From Papio anubis (lineage: Eukaryota; Chordata; Mammalia; Primates; Cercopithecidae): DNA of 64,000 bases. The notes beneath the pieces are model-generated. The model saw only the letters and a program-made list of their open reading frames with translations, was not told the DNA's origin and searched no databases. The stretch lies in contig NC_044988.1 in assembly GCF_008728515.1 (NCBI RefSeq), positions 34,265,159-34,329,158 of the forward strand, written 5' to 3'. Shown in pieces: positions 25,783 through 37,030 of the stretch; within the stretch, counting starts at the first letter, position 1, and the number at the start of each line of letters is the position of its first letter. The translations under genes were made by a program, and so were the position numbers.

Positions 25783-25817
25783 TTTCTCTCACCATAAAAG
25801 TACAGGGGGAGCCAATC
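25262..25817 (-). repeat. paralogous relaxin 5' flank, block A (proximal)
   Basis: Closely related to 39779-40074 (block C) and 33440-33900 (block B). Shared phrases include 'tggtatatccatccgtagta', 'aatgtttaaaatttataatg' and 'gacaaggatgagaaaatac'. Relative to block C the copy stops about 500 bp short of the promoter, so no exon follows on its left. Confidence 0.85.
25733..25779. repeat. (CA)n microsatellite
   Basis: About 23 uninterrupted CA units. The paralogous blocks have short CA/GT-rich stretches at the same place (33877-33897; GT form 19501-19532), so the repeat has expanded in block A. Confidence 0.95.
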
Positions 25818-27189
25818 ATAATCCCAAAAGACAATCCCAAAAGAGTTATCCCAACTGCTGAAATCTCAAAAAACCCAAATCTCTAATGCTTAAGATGACG
25901 AAAATCACAATCTTAGAAGATTAAAATCCCCAAAAAACGTAATTCTTGGAAAAGTCATATAAAATTCCTTAAGACACATTTATTTACGTTGTTAGGGGCA
26001 GATTTATCTGAGTAACATAAAAATAGGACAGAATACTTTATAGGCCACCTCGCACAATAAAATAGACAATAATAACATATTTTTTCAAGCATAAACACCC
26101 AAGTATACTAATGACAGCAGCACAGATATGAGCAGACAAACCATATTTCTAAAGAAAAGGTCAAAAAGTGAATTCTGTAGTGCATTCCACATGATCAATG
26201 ATTGTGTGCACCCAGCTTTATAACTGCAATCATTTGAAATGCCACGATAAATTTGAGGAGAACAAGAAAAAACCATGAAGGATCACCACAGCTCTTTGAG
26301 TGATCTCAGCAACGTTTTTACCTACATGCACAAAACCAACATGCAAAGTCAATAGTGTGATAAAGTGATGAACTTTAGTGGAGTCAAATTTCCGATATCC
26401 AAGGAGCAGAAGAAAAGTCTGCTCTAGCTGTCAGAGAGAGACAAATTTGGCCTCTGTATTTGTTCTCTTCCTGCCCAGACTGTTGGGTTGTTGCCCACCA
26501 ACATTAGGCCAGATCTTCTCCACATAGTTCACTGTGACTCACACACTAACATCCTCTGAAAAAACTCTCACAGACACACCCAAAATAATGCTTTGCCAGA
26601 TTTTTAGGTATTCCTTAATCCAGTCAAGTTGACACCTAAAATTAGGTCCACAAGTCTTCCCTTTGTCAGCGTGGCACCTACGCACATCTCCTGAAACCAT
26701 AGTTGACTTCCAAATAAAGACAATCACAAGGCCTGGTACCATGGCTCATGCCTGTGATGCTAGCACTTTGGGAGGCCAAGGTATGTGGATCACTTGAGGT
26801 CAGGAGTTTGAGACCAGCCTGGCCAACATGGTGAAAACCCGTCTCTACTGAAAATACAAAAATTAGTCAGGGGGGTTGCTGCTTGCCTGTAGTCCCAGCT
26901 ACTTGGGGGGCTGAGGCAGGAGAATCACTTGAACCTAGAGAGATGGAGGTTACAGTGAGCCAAGATCACACCACTGCACTCCAGAGCAAGACTCTGTCTC
27001 AAAAAAAAAAAAGAGACAATAACAAGATAATAGTTTCACTTAATATAATACAACTATTCTGTGATAGTGCTTTCAGCGATTTTAGATGTTAGGGATTTCA
27101 GACTTCAAGGATTTAGACTTTAGGGATTTTGATCTTTAGGGATTTAAATATTCAAAATTAAGGTGTCCAGGATTGTCTCTTGGGATTAT
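25818..27189. mobile_element. DNA transposon with 20-bp TIRs
   Basis: The ends are inverted copies of each other: ATAATCCCAAAAGACAATCC at 25818-25837 and its complement at 27170-27189 (19 of 20 bases match). Short 'gggattt' motifs repeat inside the right end. The whole 1.37-kb segment (including a later Alu) is absent from the paralogous blocks B and INSL4-side, which run straight through this point. This fits a MULE/Ricksha-like family from memory, but the name is tentative. No transposase frame is seen. Confidence 0.7.
26730..27012 (+). mobile_element. Alu (S-like)
   Basis: Full-length dimeric Alu ending in a 12-A tail. It is flanked by the imperfect duplications AAGACAATCACAAG (26718-26731) and GAGACAATAACAAG (after the tail). 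It is inserted in the DNA transposon. Confidence 0.95.
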
Positions 27190-27850
27190 AATCCAAAGCA
27201 AGTAAATGAAAAAACAGTAGAATCCCACAGTCCAGAGAGAACATGTTGATAACAACACGTTCTTGCAAAATAGTTAAAACTCTTACGACCAACTTCCAGT
27301 ATTCTCTGTGTGTTTTATGTCTGTGAGAGAGAACAAATCTTTATCATTTTAAAATTTCTAAACAATTCTACATGGTTTTCTAGGCACTGTGCCCTGTAGA
27401 TGACTATCACATCATACACTGATCTTTATATGCAAACAGGACCAATGTTTATAAGCCTGATGTGTTTGTATTCAAAATCTAGTTAAATTAGCTCTGCTCC
27501 CTCAGGGGAGTCTAAAAACTTGATATAAGTTAGGATACTTCTGAGGCAAACTAGTAAATACGTTTAGTTCCAAATAAAATTATGACCTAATTTTCTGCAA
27601 ATTGGAGGAAGGTCTTGTCATCATTTCTCAAATGGTATGTGTCGGGTAACTGGTCAAATAATAACTGTTTAGAGCCAAGTGATAGTTGGAGTCAGGATAT
27701 TTAGATGTGTTTTCCCTATGGCAAGCAGTTTGAAAGAGGTTTCCCAGACCTGAGGTTCTGAAGGTACTTTTACAGTGTGACGAACTTAGAAGAACAAGTC
27801 ATTGCTTATTTAAAAATGAATTCCTCAGTGTCTCTCCATTTCATACTGAA
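27190..27850 (-). repeat. paralogous relaxin 5' flank, block A (distal)
   Basis: Continuation of block A after the transposon. It is similar in order and orientation to 33905-34570 of block B (for example 'aacagtagaatcc', 'ataagcctgat', 'gtagatgtgtttt' and 'gattgtttaaaaatgaattt'-like text). Confidence 0.8.
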
Positions 27851-29967
27851 ATTCTTTTTTTAAAAAAATGTTTTTGGAGATTCAGTGTCCAGGCTAGCAT
27901 GCAAGGAGATGGAAGTCACTACTTCATTCTGACAATTAGTAAAAATCTTGACGAATTAAAAAAATAACAACTCTTTAGACCTGTGACAGAAGTGAAGATT
28001 TAGGTCAAACTGCTGCCCACAAAATTGTAGACAGTGACAGGCAAATACAGAGAATCACAAGCTACCATAAGAAGAAATCCATGAGCAGAAGCCTTCATGA
28101 GAGCCAGCGCTGAGTAGGAGACCTCAACTGTAATAGATGAGTTGCTGGAGGGTCCCTGTGGACAATTCTGAAAGTTAACATCTCTATGGAGTCTGAGTTA
28201 TAGGAGGCCTGGCACACTTTTGTGAGTCTTAACTCTAGGAGTTCTAACAGGTTCCACAGTGAATATTTGTGAAAAATTGTCTGTTGCTCCTAGCAAAGAA
28301 GAGGAAATATAATCTTTTTGCAATATGCCAGGTATTCTGGTCTCCTTAACAAGGCCTGCCCTCAAGATAAACTATTTCACCAGGGCCTAAAATTTTTGTT
28401 TGGTTGAGTTTTTCCTAGGCCTAGCAACCAAGAGGAAAGGAAATACCAACTCAAGCCCACTCTAGCCATCCTGTCACACCTTAAGAGAAAAGGGCGTAAT
28501 GAGGAGCAGTTGGAAGTTCTCAATCCAAAGACACAGGCTCACTACACATTCAGAGCTAATCATAGAACTACAGAATGCTTCCCCTCCCCCTACATCTTAA
28601 CCATTGCAAGTCTTACTATTTACCACAGTTTCTTTTGCTCAGTACATTATATCTGACTACCAAGAAAAATTACAAGACATACTGAAAAGCAAATACACAG
28701 GTGACACAAAATAGCAGCCATCAGAACTCAGCCCAGGTATGGCAGGGATGTTGGAATTCACAGAGCAGGAATTTAAAATATCTATGATTAATATGCTATG
28801 GACTTTAATGGATAAAATAGACAGCATGCATGAACCAATGGGCAGTATTAACAGAGAGATTGAAATTCTAAGAAAAAATAAAAAATAAATGCTAAAATCA
28901 CAACCACTGTAACAGAGATGAATAATGCCTTTGATGGTCTCATTAGCAGATTGGACACAGTGGGGAAAGATTCCCTGAGCTTGAGTATATTGCAATGGAA
29001 ACTTCTACAACTAAAGAACAAAGAGAAAGAGGTTGAACAAAACAGAACAGAATATCAAGAAACTGTGGAATAACTATAAGAAACTGTAACTTTTGCAAAA
29101 TTGGTGTACCAGAAGGAGAAAAAGAGTGGAAGAAACAGAAGAACTATTCGAAGCATTAATGACTGAAAATTTTTCCAAATTAATGTCAGATACCGAACAA
29201 CAAAAGTATGGAGTTCTGAGAACACCAAAAAAGATAAATAACAAAAATACCACACCTTTTAAATCACTACAAATCCAAGATTTTTAAAACAATCCTGCAG
29301 GAATCCAGAGGAAAAAAATGTCTAATCATTTAAAGGAGCAAAAATAAAAATTGCACCAGACTTTTCTGCAGAAATCAGGCAAGGAAGAAGAGAGTAGAGT
29401 AAAAAAAATTTAAAGTGTTCCGAGATTACAAAAAAAACTCCTCCCAGAATACTGTGACATGTGAAGTTTTTCCTCAAAAGTAAAGGAAAAGTCTTTCTCA
29501 GATGAACAAAAATTGGTAGAATTTGGTGCCAGTGGACCTCCCTTGATAGAAATGCTCACAAAAGAATGACAATTTTAAATGTCAGAAACTTGGATATATA
29601 TAAAGAAAGAAAGACCATAAATGAAAGAATAAGTGAAGGTAAAGGGACAATTTTTATTTTTCTTATCCTTAATTGATCCCAGAGAAATAATAATAAAAAC
29701 AATATTTTTGATTATGCATGCATTTACACACATACTTATTTATAATTATGTGTAAGTGAAAAGAATGACAGCAATTATAAAAAAGATGGGAGGGAGGAAT
29801 CAGTATTTGTTATTATAAGATATTCACTCTACCCAAAAAGTGGAAGTGATATAATGTTATTTAAAAGAGGACTTAGATTTGTTGGAAATGGATATTGATA
29901 AATATAGGGTAACAACAACAACAACACACACACACATACATACATACATATTTAATAAAAATTTGGA
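27851..29967 (+). mobile_element. old L1/HAL1-type element, 5' region and ORF1 remnant
   Basis: From about 28620 the sequence reads as an ORF1-like L1M/HAL1 region (the 'ggaatttaaaatatctatgattaata' block and a coiled-coil-coding stretch). Short frames with many stops are present. 27851-28619 is probably its 5' UTR but is less certain. A (CAA)/(CA)/(CATA) simple repeat lies at 29913-29952. Confidence 0.6.
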
Positions 29968-30706
29968 ATATCAATTAGATTAAAACAGTAAATCAATAGA
30001 GAAACTCAATGAAACCAGAAGCTGATTATGTGAAAAGATCAATAAAATTGGATGCCTCTAACCTGCCTAAGGCAAAACAGAGAGTACACAAATTAGTCAT
30101 ATCAGAGAGAGGGTAAATCACTTCAGATGCCATAGTCATTTAAAGAATAATAAAGGAATATTATGAACAGCTATATGCCCACAGATTTGAAAATGTAAAT
30201 GTGATGGACCAACTCTTTGAAAAACACAATCTGCCAAAATTCACACAAGAAGACATAGACCAATTGAATAGAACTGTATTAAAAACAATGTAATGAATAA
30301 TTAATAACCTCTCAAAACAAAGTAACAGGCCCAAAAGAGTGCAATGGTAATGTCTACCAAACATCTAAGGAAGGAATTTTATTAATTCTCTACGATTTGT
30401 TGCAGAAGATAGAAATAGAGAGAATATTTCGTAACTCATTTCTAACTCATTCTATGAGTATTATCCTAATCCTTAAACCGGAAAAGACATGACAAGAAAA
30501 CTGTAGAACAATATAGCTTACGAATGTAGATGCAAAAATCCTCAACTAAACATTAGCAAATTGAATCCAATGGTGCATACAAAGAATTATATATGACAAC
30601 AAAATAGGATTTACCCAAGCTATGCAAACCTGATTCAATATTTGAAAATCAATTTATGCAAACCTTCATATCAACAGGTTTAAGAGGAAACATCATATGA
30701 TCATAT
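29968..30706 (+). mobile_element. old L1 ORF2 fragment
   Basis: Homologous to the ORF2 region before and into the RT domain (phrases for 'aaaggaatattatgaacagctatatgc' and 'cctcaactaaacattagcaaa'). It is full of stops and ends abruptly at the LTR12-like element. Confidence 0.75.
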
Positions 30707-31565
30707 CGCGGGAGCTGGGGACAAGCAGGAACCCTGCCCCTTTCAAGTTGGAGCAGAAGCTCCTGCTTGTCCCCACCTCTGGGTGCCACTGTAGCTAACC
30801 AAACAGCTACTGCATACCCAGGCATCCCTGCACTCTTAGGGGCCTGGGAAGGCCCACCCTGCCCTTGCAGGTTTGGAAATGTCTGCTCCCACTCTCCGGC
30901 TTCTCCCTGCTGTTAGTGCCTGCTCCAACAAAGTCAGGGCAAAGTCAGGACTGAGCCCAGGTGCTCTCATAGCTCAGCCAGGTGTGCAAATGCTCAGGGC
31001 AGTGCTGACATACCAGCCCCCTGCCGCTTCAGCCTTCTCCAGATTTTGGGCACTGAGGAGCATAGGAGGGAAGCTGACAGGGAGCTGAGGGCAGCTCAGT
31101 GCTTGCTGTAAGCACTCCTTGGTACCTATAGCCTGGGTGCCATGAACAGCAGCAGGAGGCGAACAGGTTCCTGGGTAAAAGGGGGCGGGTCCCCAGTGAG
31201 CTCCCACCTTCAGGCTAGGGAGGCCCTGAAGGCTGGGGGCCAGGATGCCAGTCCCATGGACTGGACCAGAGTGGGAACTTGTGATGCCTTTTCCGGGCCC
31301 GCCCACAGCCACCCATGGACCAATTGGTGCACACTTCCTCCCCTCTGAGGCCCATAAAAGCTCTGGACTCAGCCAGAGCTAAGCAGATGTCAGGATGACC
31401 ACCTGAAGAGAGGAGCTGCCTACTCCAGGGCCTCCTCTGAGCTATTGCCACTCAATAAAGCTCCCCTTTGTCTTGCTCTCCCTCCAGTTGTCTGCATACT
31501 TCATTCTTCCTGGGCACAGGATAAGAACTTGGGACCCATCAAATGAGGCTAAAAGAGCTGTAACA
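30707..31565 (+). mobile_element. LTR12-like (HERV-9) solo LTR
   Basis: A GC-rich island in AT-rich surroundings with the layout of the HERV-9 LTR: 'ggggacaagcaggaaccctg' at the start, a TATA-like 'cccataaaagctc' at about 31349, 'cactcaataaagctcccc' at about 31449, and a 3' end '...aagagctgtaaca'. HERV-9 LTRs are known strong promoters in catarrhine primates. It lies between blocks A and B of the relaxin-like array, in plus orientation. Confidence 0.8.
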
Positions 31566-31773
31566 CAAACAGGTTGAGACATGCCCCCTGCTCACCACGT
31601 TGCAGGTGAAGAGAAGGAAAGAAGAGCTGAGGCCCTTTGGGAAGCCCAGATCTGGGAGCCCCTGAGCTAGGGCTGTGACTCCCTCTTTGGAGCCCTGTAA
31701 TTCCTGGTGTCTCCAAGCTTCTGGGTGCCACCGTGTTCCCCAGTGCCAGCTGTAGAAGCTGTTTATCAGAAAA
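31566..31773 (+). mobile_element. HERV-9-like sequence next to the LTR
   Basis: GC-rich text (tgccccctgctcaccacgtt ... tgtgactccctctttgg) follows the LTR end. It resembles sequence often found with HERV-9 elements, but I could not decide whether it is internal leader or part of a second LTR. Confidence 0.4.
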
Positions 31774-32039
31774 TTCTTTTTTTTTTTTTTGAGATGGAGT
31801 CTCCTTCTGTTGCCAGCCTGGAGTGCAGTGGCGTGATCTTAGCTCACTGCAACCTCTGCCTCCCGGGTTCAAGCAATTCTCCTGCCTCAGCCTCCTGAGT
31901 AGCTGGGACTACAGGTGAGCACCACCACGCCCAGCTAATTTTTGTAGGTTTTAGTAGAGACAGGGTTTCACCATGTTGGCCAGAATGGTCTCGATCTCTT
32001 GACCTCGTGATCTGCCTGCCTCAGCCACTGCGCCCAGCC
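31774..32039 (-). mobile_element. Alu (S-like), antisense
   Basis: T-run then 'gagatggagtctccttctgt' and a near-complete dimeric Alu in minus orientation. It is slightly shortened near the right end (cctcagccactgcgcccagcc). Confidence 0.93.
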
Positions 32040-33043
32040 CTATTTAACTTTTATTGTTTCTATTTATATCTTCTTTTACTATCTATGCCTTGAAAAGTTG
32101 TGGTAGCTATTATTTTTTGTTTATTCATCTTTTCATCTTTCTACCTAAAGTATGAGTAGTTTACATACCACAATTACAGTGTTATAATATTCTGTGGTTT
32201 TCTGTGTACTTGCTATTACCAGTGAGTTTTGCACCTTCAGATGAGTTCTTATTGCTCATTAATATCCTTTTCTTTGAGACTGAAGACCTCCCTTTAGCAT
32301 TTCTTATAGGACAGGTCTGGTGTTAATGAAACCTCTCAGGTTTTGTTTGTCCGAAAGTCTTTATTTCTCCTTCATGTTTAAAGGACAGTTTCACCAGATA
32401 AACTATTCTAGAGCAAAAATTTTCTTCCTTCAGTGCTTTAAATATGTCATGCCATTCTCTCCTGGTCTGTAAGGTTTCCACTGAGATATCTGCTACCAGA
32501 TGTATTGCAGCTCTAGTGTATGTTGTTTCTTTTCTCTTGTCGCTTCTAGGATCCTTGCTTTATCCTTGTACTTTGGGAGTTTGATTATTAAATGCCTGAA
32601 GGTAATCTTTTTTGTGTTAAATCTGCTGAGTATTCTATAACTTTCTTTTACTTGGATATGTATATCTTTCTCTAGGTTTGAGGAGTTCTGTGTTATTATC
32701 CCTTTGAAAAAACTTTCTACCCCTGTCTTATTCTCTACCTCCTCTTTAAGGTCAGTCATTCTCAGTTTTGCCCCCCCTTTCAAAGCTATTTTCTAGATCT
32801 TGTAGGTGTGCTTCATAGTTTTTTTTTCTTTTTTCTTTTGTCTCCTCTGACTGTGTATGTTCAAAGAGCCTACCTTCAAGCTCACTAATTCTTTCTTCTG
32901 CTTGATCAGTTCTGCTATTAAAAGACTCTGATGCATTCTTTAGTATGCCACAGGCATTTGTCATTTACAGAATTTCTGCTTATGTTTAATTATTGCAATC
33001 CCTTTGTTAAATTTGTCTAATGGGATTCTGAATTCCTTCTGTG
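32040..33043 (-). mobile_element. old L1, ORF2 start and ORF1, antisense
   Basis: Minus-strand L1M sequence. Frames at 32493-32783 and 32752-32964 (minus) carry L1 ORF1-like text such as 'NSRTDQAEERISELEGRL'. Its right edge coincides with the truncation of block B, a few dozen bases downstream of the block B promoter. Confidence 0.75.
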
Positions 33044-33185
33044 TTATCAGACTTCTTTCTATATGTCTTCACCATCCTTTTATTTCCCTAAAGTATCACC
33101 CAGCTCTTCAGTCAATGTTCCCAGTTCAGCTCACCATTTTTCCACCCACCCACAAGAAACTTTCTCCCTCAGTTCTTATTCAGCC
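33044..33185 (-). promoter_or_regulatory. orphan relaxin-family promoter (block B)
   Basis: The minus strand keeps the conserved promoter elements of the INSL4-like and block C genes: a 'gggtgggtgga...ggtgagctga' box, 'gagctgggtgata', and the TATA-like 'ggaaataaaaggatggtgaa', followed by a 5' UTR-like 'agaaagaagtctga'. After about 40 further bases it runs into an antisense L1, so the exon it once served is gone. Confidence 0.6.
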
Positions 33186-34585
33186 TTCCTACATTCCCTC
33201 CCCACATCCCATATTTTTCATTGCTCCTAAGTTCTTCTACACTTTGGTCATTTTACATTTGAGTTTTTCTTTTCTATATTCCTTCCTTTTCTCCTCCCCT
33301 ACTGTTTTTATGCCTTGTAAAATATTTGTAATTTTTAATATTGTTTGCCTATATAAAGGAATTCTTGATCATTACAGAAAATACAGGTAAAATAAAAATA
33401 AACTGACCTGTAAACTCATCAGCTACAGATTGTGTCGGTTAACACTTGTTAACAATCCATAGTACTGTGATGAGTAGACGGACCTATTTTTCACAAAAGA
33501 AAGAAAACTAATATTTAAACCAAGTACTGTAAGCATTACTAAAATTCCAGTAACATCACTGTAGGACTGTATAATAAGTTTACAAAGCATCTTCTTATTC
33601 ACAACTGCAGAAAATTGGAATCTTAAACCTAAAGGGAACTTCAAAGATTTGTACCCAGCCTCCCCCACAGAGATCCTATAAAGAATGGGAAAACACAGGG
33701 ACCCTGTAGGGTTGACTTGTAAGTCTTGGGAGAACACCCATTGGAAATGGTAAACCAGACTCCGCCTTTCCACCAATTTTGTTCTTTGGACTCCTCTGGT
33801 GATCGGTAAATTGTTACCATGTCATCTGAATATTTTAATTTGAAAGTGTAATTACTATTTCTAGAGTCTGAAGAACACACACACTCCACACACACCAATA
33901 CCAAAAGGCAATAAAAAAAAAAAAACAGTAGAATTCAACAATCACAGGGAGAACAAGTTGGTAACATATGCTCATGCATAAAATTTTATATCTTTATAAT
34001 CAATTTTTGTATACCATATGTGTTGTACTTGTGAAGTGGGTTTTTCATCACATTTTAAAGTTTAAACAAGTCAACACAGTTTTGGGGCAATGGACTCATT
34101 AAATGACTCTCAAAATTTAGATAAATTTTAAATGCAAGTAGGACCACTTGATTATAAGCCTGATTTCTTTGAGGGAAAAAAAATATATTCAGACCAGGGC
34201 TGTTTCACTGAAGCAAGCCTGTGGGCTTACTTGAAATAAACTAATATATCTTTTTAGCTCCCAATAAAAAATATAATCTATGACCCTCATAATTCAAGAA
34301 TGGTCCAATAATCATTTGTGAAATGTTATGCATTGTCTAACTCTTCTAATAATACCAGTCTAGGGCTACAGGATGCTCTGAGTGAGTAATGTAGATGTGT
34401 TTTCACTAAGACAAGATATCTGTATCTGGGAAAGACTTCTCAAAAGTAATGTTTTGAAGGTGCTTTTTTGGGTTGACAGACTTTGGAGAATAATCCACAT
34501 GCAACCCTGTTCTGCAACATAATTGATTGTTTAAAAATGAATTTCAAGTGTCTCTTCATATCATGCCAAAAATCCTTTCCAAAAA
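33186..34585 (-). repeat. paralogous relaxin 5' flank, block B
   Basis: Aligns in inverted orientation with 17990-18507 plus 19367-20284 on the INSL4 side, and in the same orientation with blocks A and C. It contains neither the TIR transposon of block A nor the L1 of the INSL4 side, so it serves as the empty-site reference for both. Confidence 0.85.
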
Positions 34586-34589
34586 GCTT

Positions 34590-36011
34590 CTCTTTTATGT
34601 GTTCTAGATATTAAGCCCTTATCTAATATATGACTCGTAATTATTTTCTCTTATTTTATGTTTTATTTCACTCTTTTCATACTATTTTTTACAATACAAA
34701 AGTTTTCAAATTTGTTGAAGTCAAATATTTATGTTTTCTTTTGTTTCCTGTCCTTTTGGTGACACATTCATGAATCGTTGACAAATCCAATGTCAACATG
34801 ATTTTCCTGTATGGAATCTTGTAAGAATTTTATTTTTCACTCTTACATTTGGTCTTTGATACATTTTGAGTTAAATTTTGTATATGGTGTGAGGTAAGGT
34901 TTAAGTCTTTCTTTTGCATGTGTATATCCACTTTTCCCAGCACCACTTGTTGAAAAATAGTCTTTTCCCCTGTGGAATGGTCCTCAAAAATAATTTTTTT
35001 TTTTTTTTTTTTTGAGACGGAGTCTTGCTCTGTGCCCCAGGCTGGAGTGCAGTGGCGCGATCTCGGCTCACTGCAAGCTCCGCCTCCTGGGTTCACGCCA
35101 TTCTCCTGCCTCAGCCTCCCGAGTAGATGGGACTACAGGCGCCCGCCACCTCGCCCGGCTAATTTTCTTATATTTCTCAAAAATAATTTTTACTAAATAC
35201 CAAAGGATTATTTCTGTGCTCTCTATTATTTTCCATTGGTCTTTATGACTGTCCTTATACCAATCGCTCACTCTTTTGACTACTATAGATTTGTACAATG
35301 TTTTGAAATCAGGAAATGTGAATTCTTCAACTTTGTTCTTTTTTGAAGACAGTTTTGGCTATTTGGGATCCCTTGAGATTCCATATTAATATTAAAAAGG
35401 ATTTTTCCTCTATTTGCAAACACACACACACACCAAAAGTAAAGCAAAAACAAAAAAAAAGCCATTGGGATTTCAATAGGGATGACAATGAGTCTATGGA
35501 TCCCTTTGGGAAATGTTGACATCTTAACAATATTTGTCTTCTATTCCAGGAAAATTCGTGAACACACTATGTGTTTCCATTTATTTATTTATTCTTTAAT
35601 ATATTTTGACAATTTTTTCTAAGCTTCTCCTTAAGTATATTCCCAAATATTTTATTATTACTGACACTATTGAAAATGAAATTGTTTTCTTAATTTCATT
35701 TCTGGATATTCATTGGCAATTAATTTTTGCATGTTGACTCTGTATCCTGCCTCTTTATGGAAATTAAGAGGCGTAATTCTAATTTTTTTTCAAATTCAAG
35801 GTTTTAACATATAACGTCATATAATTTGCAAGCAGAGAATGTTTTACTTCTTCCTTTCAAAAGTTAATGCCTTTTCCCCACCCCCCTTTTTAAAAAACCT
35901 GATTGGTACAGTAGGACTTCCAATACTGTGCTAAATAATAATTATTAAAGTGAACATTCTTGATCTGAAGGTATAAGCTTTCAGTCCCTCATCACTGAGA
36001 TTGATGGTAAC
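34590..36011 (-). mobile_element. old L1 ORF2 fragment in block B
   Basis: Minus-strand L1 corresponding to the plus-strand L1 at 16795-17985 on the INSL4 side. The shared position shows it was in the ancestral unit. It is interrupted by a young Alu at 34994-35175. Confidence 0.75.
34994..35175 (-). mobile_element. 5'-truncated young AluY with TSD
   Basis: T-run followed by a half-length AluY rich in intact CpGs. Direct repeats CTCAAAAATAA flank it at 34983-34993 and 35176-35186. The form 'gccacctcgcccggctaa' is one I associate with Old World monkey AluY lineages; this is not decisive alone. Confidence 0.92.
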
Positions 36012-36235
36012 CAGGAGTTTTTATATGTGACATGAATATATCTTACGTTTAACAGTTTCTCATGACAGTCTTAGGCATAGTTTAGTAGCACTTGAAATGT
36101 ATATTCTGAAGAGTGAATCTGCTTCTCTTTTACATGTCAAAATCTGTATCTCTTCAGTTACTCATATCTTCTATGAATTCTTACTTTATTATGTTACTGC
36201 CAACAACAATCAACCCACACCTTATTCCAATACCT
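36012..36235 (-). repeat. block B distal upstream segment
   Basis: Reverse complement matches 16561-16790 on the INSL4 side. Not a recognised repeat. Confidence 0.65.
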
Positions 36236-36800
36236 TTACAACTTTGAGAAATTTTAGAAATTAATTTTTGAACTTTGAGATAATACAGAATCACACATGT
36301 GAAGGTCTGCAATCATGTGGAGATATTCTGTCTATGCTTTATCTGGTTTTTGCCAATGGTAACATCTCAGGAAATGATACTACAGTATCATAACTAGGGT
36401 TTTGATGTTGATATAATCAAAACTTTCAAACCATTTCCATAGTGCAAGCATCTTCAGTCACACTCACTTATTTCCCTTACTTTACCCCTTTGCCCCTGGA
36501 AAAATGGTTCTACAGCTCTATCATTTTGTCCTTTAAATAATGAATTATGAAGTAATCATATAATATAACATTTTAGCATTAGCTTTTTTAACTCAACCTT
36601 ATTCTGTGGTGATTCTCCCAAGTTGTGGTATGTGTTAATAATACTTGGTTACTTTTTATTACTGACTACTATTACATGATATGGATATAATGCAGTTTGT
36701 TAAACAACTTACTGGATTTTTTTATCCACAACTATTTATTAGAAAGAGAATAATAAACTTCATCCTATATTCTTGGATGCTCTTTTCAATAGCATGATGT
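36236..36800 (-). mobile_element. old L1 3' end in block B
   Basis: Reverse complement matches 16080-16560. It contains L1M 3' UTR phrases on the minus strand ('gagaatcaccacagaataag', 'cttcacatgtgtgattctg'). It is the outermost part of the inverted paralogy I can follow. Confidence 0.6.
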
Positions 36801-36859
36801 GTACTTTCAATCACCCAGTGGTCCATATTCTCCCCCTCCCAAACTAAGCACTAATGCTG

Positions 36860-37030
36860 CCCAATGATTCTCCAACGTTATGGCACATTAGATTACCCTG
36901 GCAAGCTTTTAATAAAAATCCCAGTGCTTTTGTTGCATGCTGAAATAATCAAATGAAAACTCCTTGTGTCAGAGCTAGGCATCAGTATTTTGAAAGATCC
37001 CCTGTTGTATCCAGTGTGCTAAGAAGCAAA
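36860..37030 (+). mobile_element. MER5A-like hAT MITE
   Basis: Resembles the MER5 family: 'aatgattctccaacgttatggcacattagattaccctgg...ttttaataaaaatcccagtgc...gctaggcatcagtattttgaaa'. The ends are decayed. Confidence 0.5.

Noticed and set aside
25544..25886. Two overlapping frames with HT repeats
   Set aside because: Produced by the (CA)n microsatellite in a duplicated non-coding flank.
30873..31451. Several frames in a GC-rich island that might suggest a gene or CpG-island promoter
   Set aside because: The island is an LTR12-like LTR; frames overlap in both strands without homology.
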